Positions 1 to 9,296 of a stretch of 64,000 nt of DNA are shown here, piece by piece. Position numbers and translations under genes: made by a program. The notes under the pieces are model-generated. The model saw only the letters and a program-made list of their open reading frames with translations, made no database searches and was not told the DNA's origin. This stretch comes from Glaciecola blandensis (GTDB taxonomy: Bacteria; Pseudomonadota; Gammaproteobacteria; Enterobacterales; Alteromonadaceae): the NCBI RefSeq assembly GCF_031846165.1, contig NZ_JAVRIE010000003.1:186001-250000 (forward strand), written 5' to 3'. The stretch's first letter is position 1. Every line of letters begins with the position of its first letter.

Positions 1-710
1 TATTGTTAAAACTAAGCGGTGAGGCCCTAATGGGCGAAGAGAATTTTGGTATTGACGCCAAAGTGCTTGACCGTATGGCTCTTGAAATTAAAGAACTAGT
101 AGAGCTTGGTGTGGAAGTTGGTCTTGTGATCGGCGGTGGTAACTTGTTTCGTGGTGAAGGACTTGCAAAGGCCGGTATGAACCGCGTTGTTGGTGATCAC
201 ATGGGTATGCTTGCGACTGTGATGAACGGTTTGGCTATGCGTGATGCACTACATAGAGCGTTCGTTAATGCTCGATTGATGTCTGCTATTCCACTAAATG
301 GTGTTTGTGACCCATACAACTGGGCAGACGCCATTAGTTTTCTCAAATCCGGCCGAGTTGTGATATTCTCAGCAGGTACGGGCAACCCTTTCTTCACTAC
401 CGATTCAGCGGCTTGTTTACGTGGTATTGAAATTGAAGCTGATGCGGTACTTAAAGCAACAAAAGTTGATGGCGTTTTCAGCGAAGACCCAGTTAAGAAC
501 CCAGATGCAGTGCTTTTGAAACGCATTAGTTATCAAGAAGTGCTAGAAAAAGAATTAAAAGTAATGGACCTTTCCGCATTTACACTTGCACGTGACCACA
601 ACATTCCAATTCGTGTGTTCAATATGAATAAGCCGGGTTGTTTGAAGCGAGTTGTTTTAGGCGAGGATGAAGGTACAATTATTTGTCATCCAGAAAAAAT
701 AGAAAAATAA
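1..710 (+). CDS. pyrH: UMP kinase, 5' end outside the window
   Basis: UMP kinase phosphorylates UMP to UDP in the cytoplasm, feeding UTP and CTP synthesis. The frame is open at the window edge and reads directly into the family N-terminal stretch LKLSGEAL, so about 12-13 N-terminal residues are missing; the TTG at position 3 is an internal Leu codon and not the start. Visible hallmarks are the glycine-rich loop VIGGGNLFRG, the DHMGMLATVMNGLAMRDAL helix and the KATKVDGVF segment of the bacterial amino-acid-kinase fold. frr follows after 10 bases, the order seen in most gammaproteobacteria. Identity is certain; only the true start is unseen. Confidence 0.97.
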   Translation, partial: LLKLSGEALMGEENFGIDAKVLDRMALEIKELVELGVEVGLVIGGGNLFRGEGLAKAGMNRVVGDHMGMLATVMNGLAMRDALHRAFVNARLMSAIPLNGVCDPYNWADAISFLKSGRVVIFSAGTGNPFFTTDSAACLRGIEIEADAVLKATKVDGVFSEDPVKNPDAVLLKRISYQEVLEKELKVMDLSAFTLARDHNIPIRVFNMNKPGCLKRVVLGEDEGTIICHPEKIEK

Positions 711-720
711 GGATTCTGTC

Positions 721-1278
721 GTGATCGATGAAATTGAATTAGACGCAAGTCAACGCATGGAAAAAAGCATTGTTGCTTTGAAAGGCCAACTAAGCAAAAT
801 TAGAACTGGTCGTGCTCACCCGAGTCTACTCGACAATATTATGGTGCCATACTACGGTTCTAATACCCCTTTGAAGCAGGTTGCTAACGTCGTTGCAGAA
901 GACAATAGAACGCTCGCGCTTTCAGTCTTCGATAAAAGCATTATCCAAGCTGTTGAAAAAGCAATTATGCAATCTGATTTGGGCCTGAACCCAATGAGCG
1001 CTGGCACAACGATTCGCATCCCAATGCCACCGCTAACTGAAGAGCGTCGAAAAGACCTCATCAAAGTGGTTCGAGGCGAAGCAGAACAGGGTCGAGTCTC
1101 TGTTCGAAATGTGCGTCGTGATGCAAACAGTGACATCAAAGAGTTGTTGAAAGAAAAAGAAATCAGTGAAGACCAAAGCCGCGCTTCTGAAGAAAACATT
1201 CAGACCCTTACTAACGATTTTATTAAGAAAATTGACAGTATCTTAGCGGATAAAGAAAAAGAACTAATGGAAGTATAA
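721..1278 (+). CDS. frr: Ribosome recycling factor
   Basis: With EF-G, this factor splits post-termination ribosomes so that they can be reused. The 185-residue product has the normal family length and carries conserved segments such as KIRTGRAHPSLLD near residues 26-38, the central RIPMPPLTEERRKDL and the basic helix VRNVRRDAN. It starts at GTG 721, ten bases after pyrH and preceded by the purine-rich sequence AAGGATT. The pyrH-frr-uppS-cdsA order supports one transcript. No anomalies are seen. Confidence 0.98.
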   Translation: MIDEIELDASQRMEKSIVALKGQLSKIRTGRAHPSLLDNIMVPYYGSNTPLKQVANVVAEDNRTLALSVFDKSIIQAVEKAIMQSDLGLNPMSAGTTIRIPMPPLTEERRKDLIKVVRGEAEQGRVSVRNVRRDANSDIKELLKEKEISEDQSRASEENIQTLTNDFIKKIDSILADKEKELMEV

Positions 1279-1281
1279 AAT

Positions 1282-2058
1282 TTGAGTTCTGATAGTGCCT
1301 CGCATGCATCTTCTATCCCCGAAGATGCAATGCCTCAACACGTTGCGATCATTATGGATGGCAACGGTCGTTGGGCTCAACAACAAGGAAAGTTGCGCAC
1401 TTTTGGCCATAAGGCGGGCGTAGAAGCGGTACGCAGTTCTGTTCGCTATGCTCGTAAACATGGCATCAAAGCACTCACGTTGTTTGCCTTCAGTAGCGAA
1501 AACTGGAAGCGTCCGAAAGACGAAGTGAAAATACTGATGCAGCTTTTCAATCTCGTATTATCGAGTGAAGTTAAAAAGCTGAATAAGAATAATATTCGCT
1601 TGAGAGTGGTCGGTGATTTATCAGCCTTTGATGAAAAACTAGTCACTAAAATCCGTAAAGCAGAAACTCTCACAGAGAATAATTCATCCCTAACCCTGAA
1701 TATCGCCGCTAACTATGGTGGTCGTTGGGATATCGTTAATGCTGCCAAGATGTTGGCTGAGGATATCGCTGAAAGCAAGGTCAATATTGAAGATATTGAT
1801 GAGGAACGCTTTCATCAGTATACCTGCATGTCAGATCTTCCTCCTCTAGATTTGATGATCCGTACCGGTGGTGACCATCGGGTTAGCAACTTCTTATTGT
1901 GGCAATGCGCATATGCAGAGTTCTATTTTTGTGAGACACTTTGGCCCGATTTCAATGAAAGCAAGTTTGAAGAAGCTGTTTTTGATTTTTGTCAGAGACA
2001 AAGACGCTTTGGACAAACTGGAGAGCAGGTAAGCCCTGCAAATCAAGGTCAGGGTTAA
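1282..2058 (+). CDS. uppS: Undecaprenyl diphosphate synthase
   Basis: This cytosolic cis-prenyltransferase adds eight isopentenyl units to farnesyl diphosphate, making the C55 carrier for peptidoglycan and O-antigen. The catalytic motif AIIMDGNGRWA places Asp26 where the E. coli enzyme has it. The second motif reads RTGGDHR followed by SNFLLWQ, with Asp where many homologues have Glu, then YAEFYF. Length is 258 residues. The TTG start at 1282 has a GGAAG ribosome site about nine bases upstream inside frr; an in-frame ATG at 1330 would give a shorter but still catalytic protein. The stop overlaps the cdsA start by one base, implying translational coupling. Confidence 0.97.
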   Translation: MSSDSASHASSIPEDAMPQHVAIIMDGNGRWAQQQGKLRTFGHKAGVEAVRSSVRYARKHGIKALTLFAFSSENWKRPKDEVKILMQLFNLVLSSEVKKLNKNNIRLRVVGDLSAFDEKLVTKIRKAETLTENNSSLTLNIAANYGGRWDIVNAAKMLAEDIAESKVNIEDIDEERFHQYTCMSDLPPLDLMIRTGGDHRVSNFLLWQCAYAEFYFCETLWPDFNESKFEEAVFDFCQRQRRFGQTGEQVSPANQGQG

Positions 2059-2921
2059 TGTTAAAACAAAGAATAATAACTGCACTCATACTTGCCCCTT
2101 TAGCCATTTGCGCAATACTATTTTTGCCAGTGGAGCACTTTAAAGTAGTCATTGCAGGTGTGGTAGCACTTGGCGCTTATGAATGGGCGAATATGTCAGG
2201 CATCAATGGCAGAGTTGCCAAAGCCACTTTCATGACCCTTATTCTGCTCATTTGCGCGATTCTCATTTTCGCTGTCGACGGCCAACAAGTCTGGTACCAA
2301 GGCGAACTTAACGGTATTTACAAGTTTATATTGGGCATTGCTGCTGTTTGGTGGGCGGTGTCTTTAGGTATGATTTTAACTTACCCAAAGTATAGCTCAG
2401 CATGGACAGAGAATGTGCCCATCCGAGCAGCATTTGGTATTCTTACCCTCATCCCAACATGGGTAGCGGTTATCAGTCTCAGAACGAATTTATACGAAGT
2501 CGATCCATTTTATGGTGCTTCACTCATTTTCTATGTGCTTGGTATTGTTTGGGCTGCCGACATCGGTGCATTCTTCGTAGGGGTCAAATTTGGTAAACAT
2601 AAATTACGCCCTAACGTTTCCCCTGGTAAAAGTATTGAAGGCCTGCTTGGCGGTGTAATGGCTTCTTTAGCGATTATCGCATTTGCTGCCTTGCACTATC
2701 AGTTTGAAGCTTCACGCATTGGCTTGCATATCGTTATTGGTGTTATTACCGTAGCTGTTTCTGCATTAGGGGACTTAAACGAAAGTATGTTTAAACGTTG
2801 TGCTGGCATTAAAGACAGTGGCAAGCTCTTACCTGGTCATGGTGGTATCATGGACCGCATTGATAGCCTTACAGCAGCGTTCCCAGTATTCGCGTTTTGT
2901 TATGTCGTTTGGATGGCCTAG
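2058..2921 (+). CDS. cdsA: Phosphatidate cytidylyltransferase (CDP-diglyceride synthase)
   Basis: This integral inner-membrane enzyme converts phosphatidic acid and CTP to CDP-diacylglycerol, the precursor of all major phospholipids. The 287-residue protein is mostly hydrophobic, with several predicted membrane helices. Its C terminus has the family signature: KDSGK, then PGHGGIMDRIDS. I start it at ATG 2058 (MLKQRIITALIL), which overlaps the uppS stop; an ATG in frame at 1989 would add 23 polar residues encoded within uppS and is unlikely. The gene is co-directional and coupled with uppS. Confidence 0.97.
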   Translation: MLKQRIITALILAPLAICAILFLPVEHFKVVIAGVVALGAYEWANMSGINGRVAKATFMTLILLICAILIFAVDGQQVWYQGELNGIYKFILGIAAVWWAVSLGMILTYPKYSSAWTENVPIRAAFGILTLIPTWVAVISLRTNLYEVDPFYGASLIFYVLGIVWAADIGAFFVGVKFGKHKLRPNVSPGKSIEGLLGGVMASLAIIAFAALHYQFEASRIGLHIVIGVITVAVSALGDLNESMFKRCAGIKDSGKLLPGHGGIMDRIDSLTAAFPVFAFCYVVWMA

Positions 2922-2972
2922 GTTGTGTACATGCTTTTCTATCAAACACGGATTAGGTACTGAGTCGCTATT

Positions 2973-4154
2973 GTGAAAACTATTACCGTCCTTGGTGCGA
3001 CTGGTTCCATCGGTCAAAATACACTGGATGTGATCGCCAGACATCCCCATGATTTTCGTGTGTTCGCTATCAGTGGACACGCCAATTTACCCTTGCTAGT
3101 GACATCCGCAGTCGCGTGTTCTGCTAGATATATTGTTATTTCAAATGAAAGCAGCTATGCCGCATTAAAAGACCTCATGTCAGAGGCGAATTGTCATTCT
3201 GAAATTTTAGTTGGAGCCAAGGCACTCGAGCAAGTCAGCTCAGCGCCAGAAGTTGATACCGTGATGTCCGCTATCGTAGGTGCAGCAGGCTTACTTCCAA
3301 CATTAGCAGCGGTTAAAGCTGGTAAACGTGTGTTGTTAGCGAATAAAGAGTCATTGGTCATGTCCGGTGAACTATTTATGAATGCAGTGCGCGAGCATAA
3401 AGCTGAGCTACTGCCGATTGATAGCGAGCATAATGCTATTTTCCAATGCTTACCTGCTAATTTTGAATATGCAGAACTACAACGTAGTGGTATATCCAAA
3501 ATATTGTTAACTGGCTCAGGCGGCCCTTTTAGAACCAAAGATTTAGATACTTTTGAGTCCATCACTCCTGATCAGGCCTGCGCTCACCCAAATTGGACAA
3601 TGGGACGCAAAATCTCAGTTGATTCAGCATCAATGATGAATAAGGGATTGGAGTTTATAGAGGCCAAGTGGCTATTTGGTTTGAAGGAAAGTGATATCGA
3701 GGTGGTTATCCATCCACAAAGCACCATTCATTCCATGGTGCAGTATGTTGATGGTTCTGTTATTGCACAGTTGGGTAACCCAGATATGCGCACACCGATC
3801 GCTTACGGTTTGAGTTTTCCAGAAAGAATCGAGTCTGGCGTTGAGCCGCTAGACTTTGCAAGCTTAGCCGATTTCAGTTTCACAAAGCCTGAAAAGCAAC
3901 GTTACCCTAATTTGTACTTAGCGATTGACGCGTGTAAACAAGGTCAGTCATCAACGACGGTATTGAACGCAGCAAATGAAGTCGCAGTGCAGGCCTTTTT
4001 AGATGCTAAGATTTCTTTCTTAGATATCGCTAGAATTAACCAAGAAACTCTGCAACAGCTTGAATATATTGAACTCGACTCTATTGCTCAAGTCATAGAA
4101 CATGATAGCTTGGCTAGACGAATAGCCAATACAATCTTAGGAAAACTTTTGTAG
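2973..4154 (+). CDS. dxr: 1-deoxy-D-xylulose 5-phosphate reductoisomerase
   Basis: This enzyme makes 2-C-methyl-D-erythritol 4-phosphate, the committed step of the MEP isoprenoid pathway, using NADPH and a divalent metal. Residues 8-14 (GATGSIG) form the NADPH-binding loop. NKESLVMSGELF and LPIDSEHNAIFQCL are the conserved catalytic and metal-binding blocks, and GGPFRT follows later. The 393-residue length is typical. The start is GTG 2973, fifty-one bases after cdsA. The stop overlaps the rseP start by one base. It supplies isoprenoid units to the uppS step encoded just upstream. Confidence 0.98.
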   Translation: MKTITVLGATGSIGQNTLDVIARHPHDFRVFAISGHANLPLLVTSAVACSARYIVISNESSYAALKDLMSEANCHSEILVGAKALEQVSSAPEVDTVMSAIVGAAGLLPTLAAVKAGKRVLLANKESLVMSGELFMNAVREHKAELLPIDSEHNAIFQCLPANFEYAELQRSGISKILLTGSGGPFRTKDLDTFESITPDQACAHPNWTMGRKISVDSASMMNKGLEFIEAKWLFGLKESDIEVVIHPQSTIHSMVQYVDGSVIAQLGNPDMRTPIAYGLSFPERIESGVEPLDFASLADFSFTKPEKQRYPNLYLAIDACKQGQSSTTVLNAANEVAVQAFLDAKISFLDIARINQETLQQLEYIELDSIAQVIEHDSLARRIANTILGKLL

Positions 4155-5506
4155 TGTTTGAAATTATTCGAAATTTAGGCGCGTTTATTGTTGCGCTAGG
4201 CTTGTTAGTTGCCGTGCATGAATGGGGACACTTTATTGTGGCCCGAAAGTGCGGTGTAAAAGTGCTGCGTTTTTCCATCGGTTTCGGTAAGCCAATTTAT
4301 AAAAAAGTGACATCCACTGGCATGGAGTTTGTCATTGCGGCAATTCCGTTAGGTGGCTACGTGCGCATGTTAGACGGTCGTGTTGACGACGTTAGCGAAG
4401 AAGACAGAGCTGTATCCTTCGATCATCAAGCGGTTTGGAAACGTTTTGCGATTGTAGCCGCAGGGCCGGGCATTAACTTTTTATTCGCAATTTTAATCAG
4501 CATGTTGGTGTTTATGATTGGGCAAGACACACCAAAACCTTTCATTGGAGAGATAAAAGCTAATTCTTATATTGCGGCGACAGGTGCCGAAGAGGGCGAC
4601 CGTTTTATCGAAATTGATGGGCAAGAGACGCTCACATGGAAGTCAGTTAATATTGAGCTGATGTCGCATATTGGCGATGACATCATTCCCTTCACTGTCA
4701 TCAAACCGACGGGCAAAACAGCCAGTTATCAGATGAAAATGCCAAATTGGGATTATGATCCAGACCAACAATCCATTTTTGAGTCCATCGGCTTTGAAGT
4801 CTACCGTCCAAAGTTGTTGAAAGTTATTTCAGATTTAGTGCCTGATAGCCCCGCACAGAAAGCGGGATTGCAACAAAATGATGAAATAATGAAACTAAAT
4901 GGAACTCTTATTGAAGATTGGGGACAAATACAGGACTACGTTGCGGCGAAAGCTAATCAAGCAGTGACGGTTGAGTTCTTGCGAGACGGAGAGCTTAGAA
5001 CCGTTGATTTAGTGTTGGGTGAACGTGATACGCCAGACGGTAAAACGGGGTCTATAGGGATTTATCCAAGTCAAGAGACTTACCCAGAGACGCATTACTT
5101 CAATTATCAATCTGGACCTTTTGAGGCTTTAGTCAATGGAAGTAAAGAAACTTGGCGTTTAATGACCTTAACTGTGCAAATGTTAGGCAAATTTGTGACC
5201 GGAGATGTTGCGGTTAAAAATTTGAGTGGCCCGATTTCTATTGCACAGGGCGCTGGAATCAGTGCAAGTTATGGAATTATTGCTTTTTTAGGGTTTTTAG
5301 CCCTGATCAGTGTTAATCTAGGCATTATAAATTTGTTACCATTACCCATGCTCGACGGCGGGCATTTAATGTATTTTACAGTGGAATGGATTACCGGCAA
5401 GCCTGTCCCAGAGTCAGTTCAGGAAATAGGTTTTAGGATAGGCGGCGTGTTGTTAATCTTGCTAATGGTTACTGCCATTTTCAACGACATCAATCGCATT
5501 ACATAA
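4154..5506 (+). CDS. rseP: Site-2 intramembrane metalloprotease RseP
   Basis: RseP cleaves anti-sigma-E factor within the membrane after DegS and also clears remnant signal peptides. The zinc-binding motif HEWGH lies at residues 22-26 in the first membrane helix. Two PDZ-like periplasmic regions follow (around residues 115-200 and 215-300), and the second active-site element LPLPMLDGGHL is near residue 395. Length is 450 residues. The start is GTG 4154, overlapping the dxr stop. Its place directly before bamA fits the envelope-stress role: the protease and the main outer-membrane assembly factor are encoded together. Confidence 0.97.
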   Translation: MFEIIRNLGAFIVALGLLVAVHEWGHFIVARKCGVKVLRFSIGFGKPIYKKVTSTGMEFVIAAIPLGGYVRMLDGRVDDVSEEDRAVSFDHQAVWKRFAIVAAGPGINFLFAILISMLVFMIGQDTPKPFIGEIKANSYIAATGAEEGDRFIEIDGQETLTWKSVNIELMSHIGDDIIPFTVIKPTGKTASYQMKMPNWDYDPDQQSIFESIGFEVYRPKLLKVISDLVPDSPAQKAGLQQNDEIMKLNGTLIEDWGQIQDYVAAKANQAVTVEFLRDGELRTVDLVLGERDTPDGKTGSIGIYPSQETYPETHYFNYQSGPFEALVNGSKETWRLMTLTVQMLGKFVTGDVAVKNLSGPISIAQGAGISASYGIIAFLGFLALISVNLGIINLLPLPMLDGGHLMYFTVEWITGKPVPESVQEIGFRIGGVLLILLMVTAIFNDINRIT

Positions 5507-5548
5507 TAATAGTTTTATAAAAAACGTGTTTTGGAAGAATATCAGTTA

Positions 5549-8035
5549 ATGAAGTGTAAACAGTTAGTTTTAGTCGCCCTAATGGCATTTACGTCCTTAT
5601 CATTTGCACAAAGTAAATCCGAATTTGTTGTTGAAGATATCCGTGTAGAAGGTTTGCAACGTGTTGCCTTAGGTGCAGCGTTAACTTACCTACCGGTGCA
5701 AGTCGGAGACGAGCTAAACGCTTTCCGAGTTAGTCAATTAATTCGCTCACTATATTCATCTACTCACTTTGAAAAAGTCGAAATTCTGCGTGACGGCGGC
5801 GTGTTAATTGTCCGTGTCGCTGAACGACCTACTATCAGTAATATTGTATTCGAAGGTAATGACGATATTAAAGACGAGCAATTGACTGATAGCCTTGAAG
5901 GTTCAAATATCCGTATTGGTGAGCCGCTTGACAGAACCGTGCTTACCTCGATTGAAAACGGTTTGAAAGACTTCTTCTATAGTATTGGTAAATACAATGC
6001 TGACGTGTCGGCAATTGTGACTCCATTGCCACGTAATCGTGTTGATTTGAAGTTATTGTTCGAAGAAGGCGATGCCGCCAAAATTAAACAAATCAATATC
6101 GTTGGTAATGAAATCTTTAATGATGAAGAATTATTCAACATCATGGAACTCAAGTTTGATACACCTTGGTGGGACTTCACGTCTGAAACACGTTATCAGC
6201 AACAAACCTTAGCGGGTGATTTAGAAAATCTCACTAGCTACTACAAAGACCGCGGTTACTTGCGATTCGCAGTCACTTCAACTCAGGTATCGATGACGCC
6301 TGAAAAAGATGGTATTTACATTGGTATGAATGTGAACGAGGGTGAGCAATATACTGTATCAGAAGTGGAGTTAGTGGGTGACCTGCTCGGCTTCGAAAAC
6401 TTCCTAAGTCAAGTATTACCGCTGCGTACCGGTGAACTATACAACCAAGCAACGGTGACTTATACAGAAGAGTTCATTAGCAAGTATCTGGGCCGCTTTG
6501 GATACGCTTACCCTACAGTAACAACAATTCCAGACATTAACGACGAAGACAAAACAGTAAAGTTGGCCTTATCTGTCGACCCAGGTAAGCGCATCTATGT
6601 GCGCAGAATTAACTTCGAAGGTAACGTGATTACGTCTGACGAAGTATTACGTCAGAACGTAAGCCAGTTGGAAGGAACATGGTTGTCTGATCCTTTGTTA
6701 GAGAGCTCGAAAGCATCTTTGTCGCGTCTTACGTACATGGAAACGGTTGAATTTGAAACAACGCGTGTACCAGGTGAAGACGATAAAGTGGATGTTGACT
6801 TCAAAGTAAAAGAACAAGCATCAGGTTCATTCCAAGCGGGTATTGGTTACGGTGACAACACGAAATTGAGCCTACAAGCTGGTATTCAGCAAGACAACTT
6901 CTTGGGTACAGGTAAACGTATCGCGCTTAACTTAAATACGGTTTCTTACCAACAATCAGCTCAGCTAAGCTACACAGACCCATACTTCACCATTGACGGT
7001 ATTAGTCTAGGTGGTTCACTTGGTTACAGTAAGTTTGATGGTGGTGACTTTGGTGTTGTTCAGTACGACAGTACGCGTTATCAGATTGGTGCTAATATTG
7101 GCTATCCTATTAACGAAGTAAACCGAATCAGTTTCGGTCTAACTTACGCAAACGTCGAGTTATCAAGTGATAATACGAGTTTTGAACAGACTTCTCGCTT
7201 CTATGACCAATTCAGAAGTATTGATGACCCAGACTCGGCAATAAAGTACGAGAGCTTCTTGGCCTCTGCTAGTTGGACTCGTTCTACTTTGAATAGAGGT
7301 TTGTTCCCGACTGATGGTTCTTCTCAAAGAGCATCTATCAGCGTTACAACGCCTAATTCAGACGTAAACTACTTCAAACTAATCGCCGATACCAAGTTCT
7401 ATTTTCCACTTAGCCGAAATCAACGTTGGTCATTACTAGCAAGACTTCGTTTAGGCTACGGTAATGGTTATGGTGATAAAAACGGTACAGAACAAATTCT
7501 TCCGTTTACAGAAAACTTCACAGCCGGTGGTGCAGATACCTTGCGTGGTTTTGAAGACAATACTGTTGGTCCGCGTGGTGTACAAAGGTTCACTAGCGTT
7601 ATTGGTCAAACTCCCTCAGGTACACCTATTTTCGGTGGCCCAGACCAAGATAACATTATTGTTTCATCGCGCAGTTTAGGTGGTAACGCAATGGCAATCG
7701 GTGGCTTAGAGTTAATTGTACCGACGCCGTTCATCGAGACTGAATTTGATAGTTCAGTACGAACATCATTTTTCTTTGATATAGGTAACGTGTGGGATAC
7801 TGAATTTGATTACGATTTGTATAAAGATTTAGAGTTCACTGCTCGCACAGGTGAAGGCCAACCGCTAGCCCTGGGTGACTATAGCGATTGGACGCAGTTT
7901 AGAAGTTCAGCAGGTTTATCTGTACAATGGATTTCACCGATGGGGCCGTTAGTGTTTAGTTTCTCGAAAGAAATTAATTCACGAGACGGTGACAACCCTA
8001 AATTCTTTACTTTCAACATAGGCTCAACTTTCTAA
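5549..8035 (+). CDS. bamA: Outer-membrane protein assembly factor BamA
   Basis: BamA is the central insertase of the BAM complex that folds beta-barrels into the outer membrane. The 828-residue protein has a signal peptide (MKCKQLVLVALMAFTSLSFA), about five POTRA repeats up to roughly residue 420, and a C-terminal 16-strand barrel ending in aromatic-rich KFFTFNIGSTF. The lid-loop motif appears as LRGFEDNTVGPRG. I use ATG 5549, which gives a clean signal peptide and has GGAAGA eleven bases upstream; a TTG at 5531 would put acidic residues before the signal. skp follows, as in related bacteria. Confidence 0.97.
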   Translation: MKCKQLVLVALMAFTSLSFAQSKSEFVVEDIRVEGLQRVALGAALTYLPVQVGDELNAFRVSQLIRSLYSSTHFEKVEILRDGGVLIVRVAERPTISNIVFEGNDDIKDEQLTDSLEGSNIRIGEPLDRTVLTSIENGLKDFFYSIGKYNADVSAIVTPLPRNRVDLKLLFEEGDAAKIKQINIVGNEIFNDEELFNIMELKFDTPWWDFTSETRYQQQTLAGDLENLTSYYKDRGYLRFAVTSTQVSMTPEKDGIYIGMNVNEGEQYTVSEVELVGDLLGFENFLSQVLPLRTGELYNQATVTYTEEFISKYLGRFGYAYPTVTTIPDINDEDKTVKLALSVDPGKRIYVRRINFEGNVITSDEVLRQNVSQLEGTWLSDPLLESSKASLSRLTYMETVEFETTRVPGEDDKVDVDFKVKEQASGSFQAGIGYGDNTKLSLQAGIQQDNFLGTGKRIALNLNTVSYQQSAQLSYTDPYFTIDGISLGGSLGYSKFDGGDFGVVQYDSTRYQIGANIGYPINEVNRISFGLTYANVELSSDNTSFEQTSRFYDQFRSIDDPDSAIKYESFLASASWTRSTLNRGLFPTDGSSQRASISVTTPNSDVNYFKLIADTKFYFPLSRNQRWSLLARLRLGYGNGYGDKNGTEQILPFTENFTAGGADTLRGFEDNTVGPRGVQRFTSVIGQTPSGTPIFGGPDQDNIIVSSRSLGGNAMAIGGLELIVPTPFIETEFDSSVRTSFFFDIGNVWDTEFDYDLYKDLEFTARTGEGQPLALGDYSDWTQFRSSAGLSVQWISPMGPLVFSFSKEINSRDGDNPKFFTFNIGSTF

Positions 8036-8142
8036 AGCGCTTTGAAAGTAGTATTATATTAACAACAAAATTTTAACCCTATTATAAGAACTGAGCGCTA
8101 AGACGTTCAGCAAGAAAACGGAACAGACTTAAGGAGTTTCCA

Positions 8143-8661
8143 TTGAAAACATTTACTAAAACACTTATCGCTGGTGCGATGTTAAGCACTGCATTGTTAA
8201 CGACTGCTGCTCAGGCTGCTGAACAAAAGATCGGTGTTGTTGATGTACAAGGTATTGTGCGTTCACTTCCTCAATATGCTGAAATAGCTCAACTTGTGAC
8301 TGGTGAGTTTAAAGACCAGATCCAAGAAGTGAATAGCCAAACTGAAGAATACAACTTCTTGTTGCAAAAGTTTCAACGCGAAAGCGCAACGATGAGCGAC
8401 GCTGAGAAGAAAGCATTAGAAGATCAAATAATCGCGCTTCAAAAAACCTTGCAAGAAAAGACAGGTCCATTACAGCAAGACATGCAACGTCGCGAACAAG
8501 AAGAGCAAAGAAAATTGTTCGGCTTGGTAATGCAAGCTGTTAATAAAATTGCTGCAGACGGCGAATATGATGTTGTTCTTAACCGCGGAACGACTCCTTT
8601 CGTGAAGCCAGAGTTTGATATTTCTGAGCAAGTACTAGAGCAAGTTAACAAAGCTCAGTAA
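8143..8661 (+). CDS. skp: Periplasmic chaperone Skp (OmpH)
   Basis: Skp is a trimeric, jellyfish-shaped periplasmic chaperone that carries unfolded outer-membrane proteins to BAM. The 172-residue product begins with a signal peptide ending TTAAQA before AEQKIGVVD. The middle (about residues 55-125) is a charged coiled coil rich in Gln, Glu and Lys, as in the family. The start codon is TTG 8143, preceded at ideal spacing by AAGGAGT. An intrinsic terminator follows about fifty bases after the stop, so the bamA-skp transcript appears to end here. Confidence 0.95.
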   Translation: MKTFTKTLIAGAMLSTALLTTAAQAAEQKIGVVDVQGIVRSLPQYAEIAQLVTGEFKDQIQEVNSQTEEYNFLLQKFQRESATMSDAEKKALEDQIIALQKTLQEKTGPLQQDMQRREQEEQRKLFGLVMQAVNKIAADGEYDVVLNRGTTPFVKPEFDISEQVLEQVNKAQ

Positions 8662-8712
8662 TACTGACTGTAATTCGCTTGGTTTTTCACCAAATCGAAT
8701 AAACTGCATCCT

Positions 8713-8750
8713 ATCAGGCCAACCAATGTGTTGGTCTGATTTGTTTTTGT
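8713..8750 (+). terminator. Intrinsic terminator after skp
   Basis: An 11-base-pair stem (8713-8723 with 8730-8740, one G-U pair) closes a six-base loop and is followed by the T-rich run TTGTTTTTGT. It sits exactly where lpxD is normally found, between skp and fabZ. It would separate the bamA-skp message from the fabZ-lpxA-lpxB message. Confidence 0.85.
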
Positions 8751-8848
8751 CGGTTAAAAGCGTATCTTATGAAGCCTTATTTGACAGGCAATACAACAAA
8801 GTGACAGCATGGAGGCGAAAAATGCCTTTTTGCGGTAAAGGAGAAATT

Positions 8849-9295
8849 TTGGCTAACTCACTCAACACCATCGATATAAAAGAAATTATGGAATTATTAC
8901 CTCACAGGTATCCATTTTTACTTGTTGATCGCATTACAGACTATGAACTAGGTAAATCGATTAAAGGCTACAAAAACATTACCTTTAACGAACCTTGTTT
9001 TATGGGGCACTTCCCAGGTCAACCAATTTTCCCGGGTGTTATGATATTAGAGGGATTGGCTCAAGCTGCTGGTGTACTTGGTTTTAAAACCATGGGCAAT
9101 AGCGACCAGTTGTATTTGTACGCAGGCATCGATAAGGCACGTTTCAAACGCCCAGTGGAACCTGGTGACAAACTTGAATACACAGTTGAGCTCATCAAGG
9201 AACGCCGAGGTATCTGGAAGTTTTCAGGTCTTGCCACAGTAGACGGCAAGGAAGTGTGTAGTTCTGAATTTATGTGTGCAATGAGAGATATGTAA
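8849..9295 (+). CDS. fabZ: 3-hydroxyacyl-ACP dehydratase FabZ
   Basis: FabZ dehydrates 3-hydroxyacyl-ACP in fatty-acid elongation and competes with LpxA for 3-hydroxyacyl-ACP. The hot-dog-fold motifs are clear: LLPHRYPFLLVDR at 16-28, the catalytic His54 in MGHFPGQP and Glu68 in ILEGLAQA, the same numbering as E. coli. I choose TTG 8849 because AAAGGAGA lies five bases upstream and the 148-residue product matches the family. An upstream in-frame ATG at 8726 would add 41 residues that start inside the terminator hairpin. lpxA follows after one base. Confidence 0.96.
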   Translation: MANSLNTIDIKEIMELLPHRYPFLLVDRITDYELGKSIKGYKNITFNEPCFMGHFPGQPIFPGVMILEGLAQAAGVLGFKTMGNSDQLYLYAGIDKARFKRPVEPGDKLEYTVELIKERRGIWKFSGLATVDGKEVCSSEFMCAMRDM

Positions 9296-9296
9296 T

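Noticed and set aside
8085..8125. Sigma-E-like GAACT...TCAGC pair before skp
   Set aside because: Both elements are weak matches and the spacing is uncertain.
8726..8848. N-terminal extension of fabZ from ATG 8726
   Set aside because: It begins inside the terminator loop, has no ribosome site and adds 41 residues absent from the family; TTG 8849 has an ideal site.
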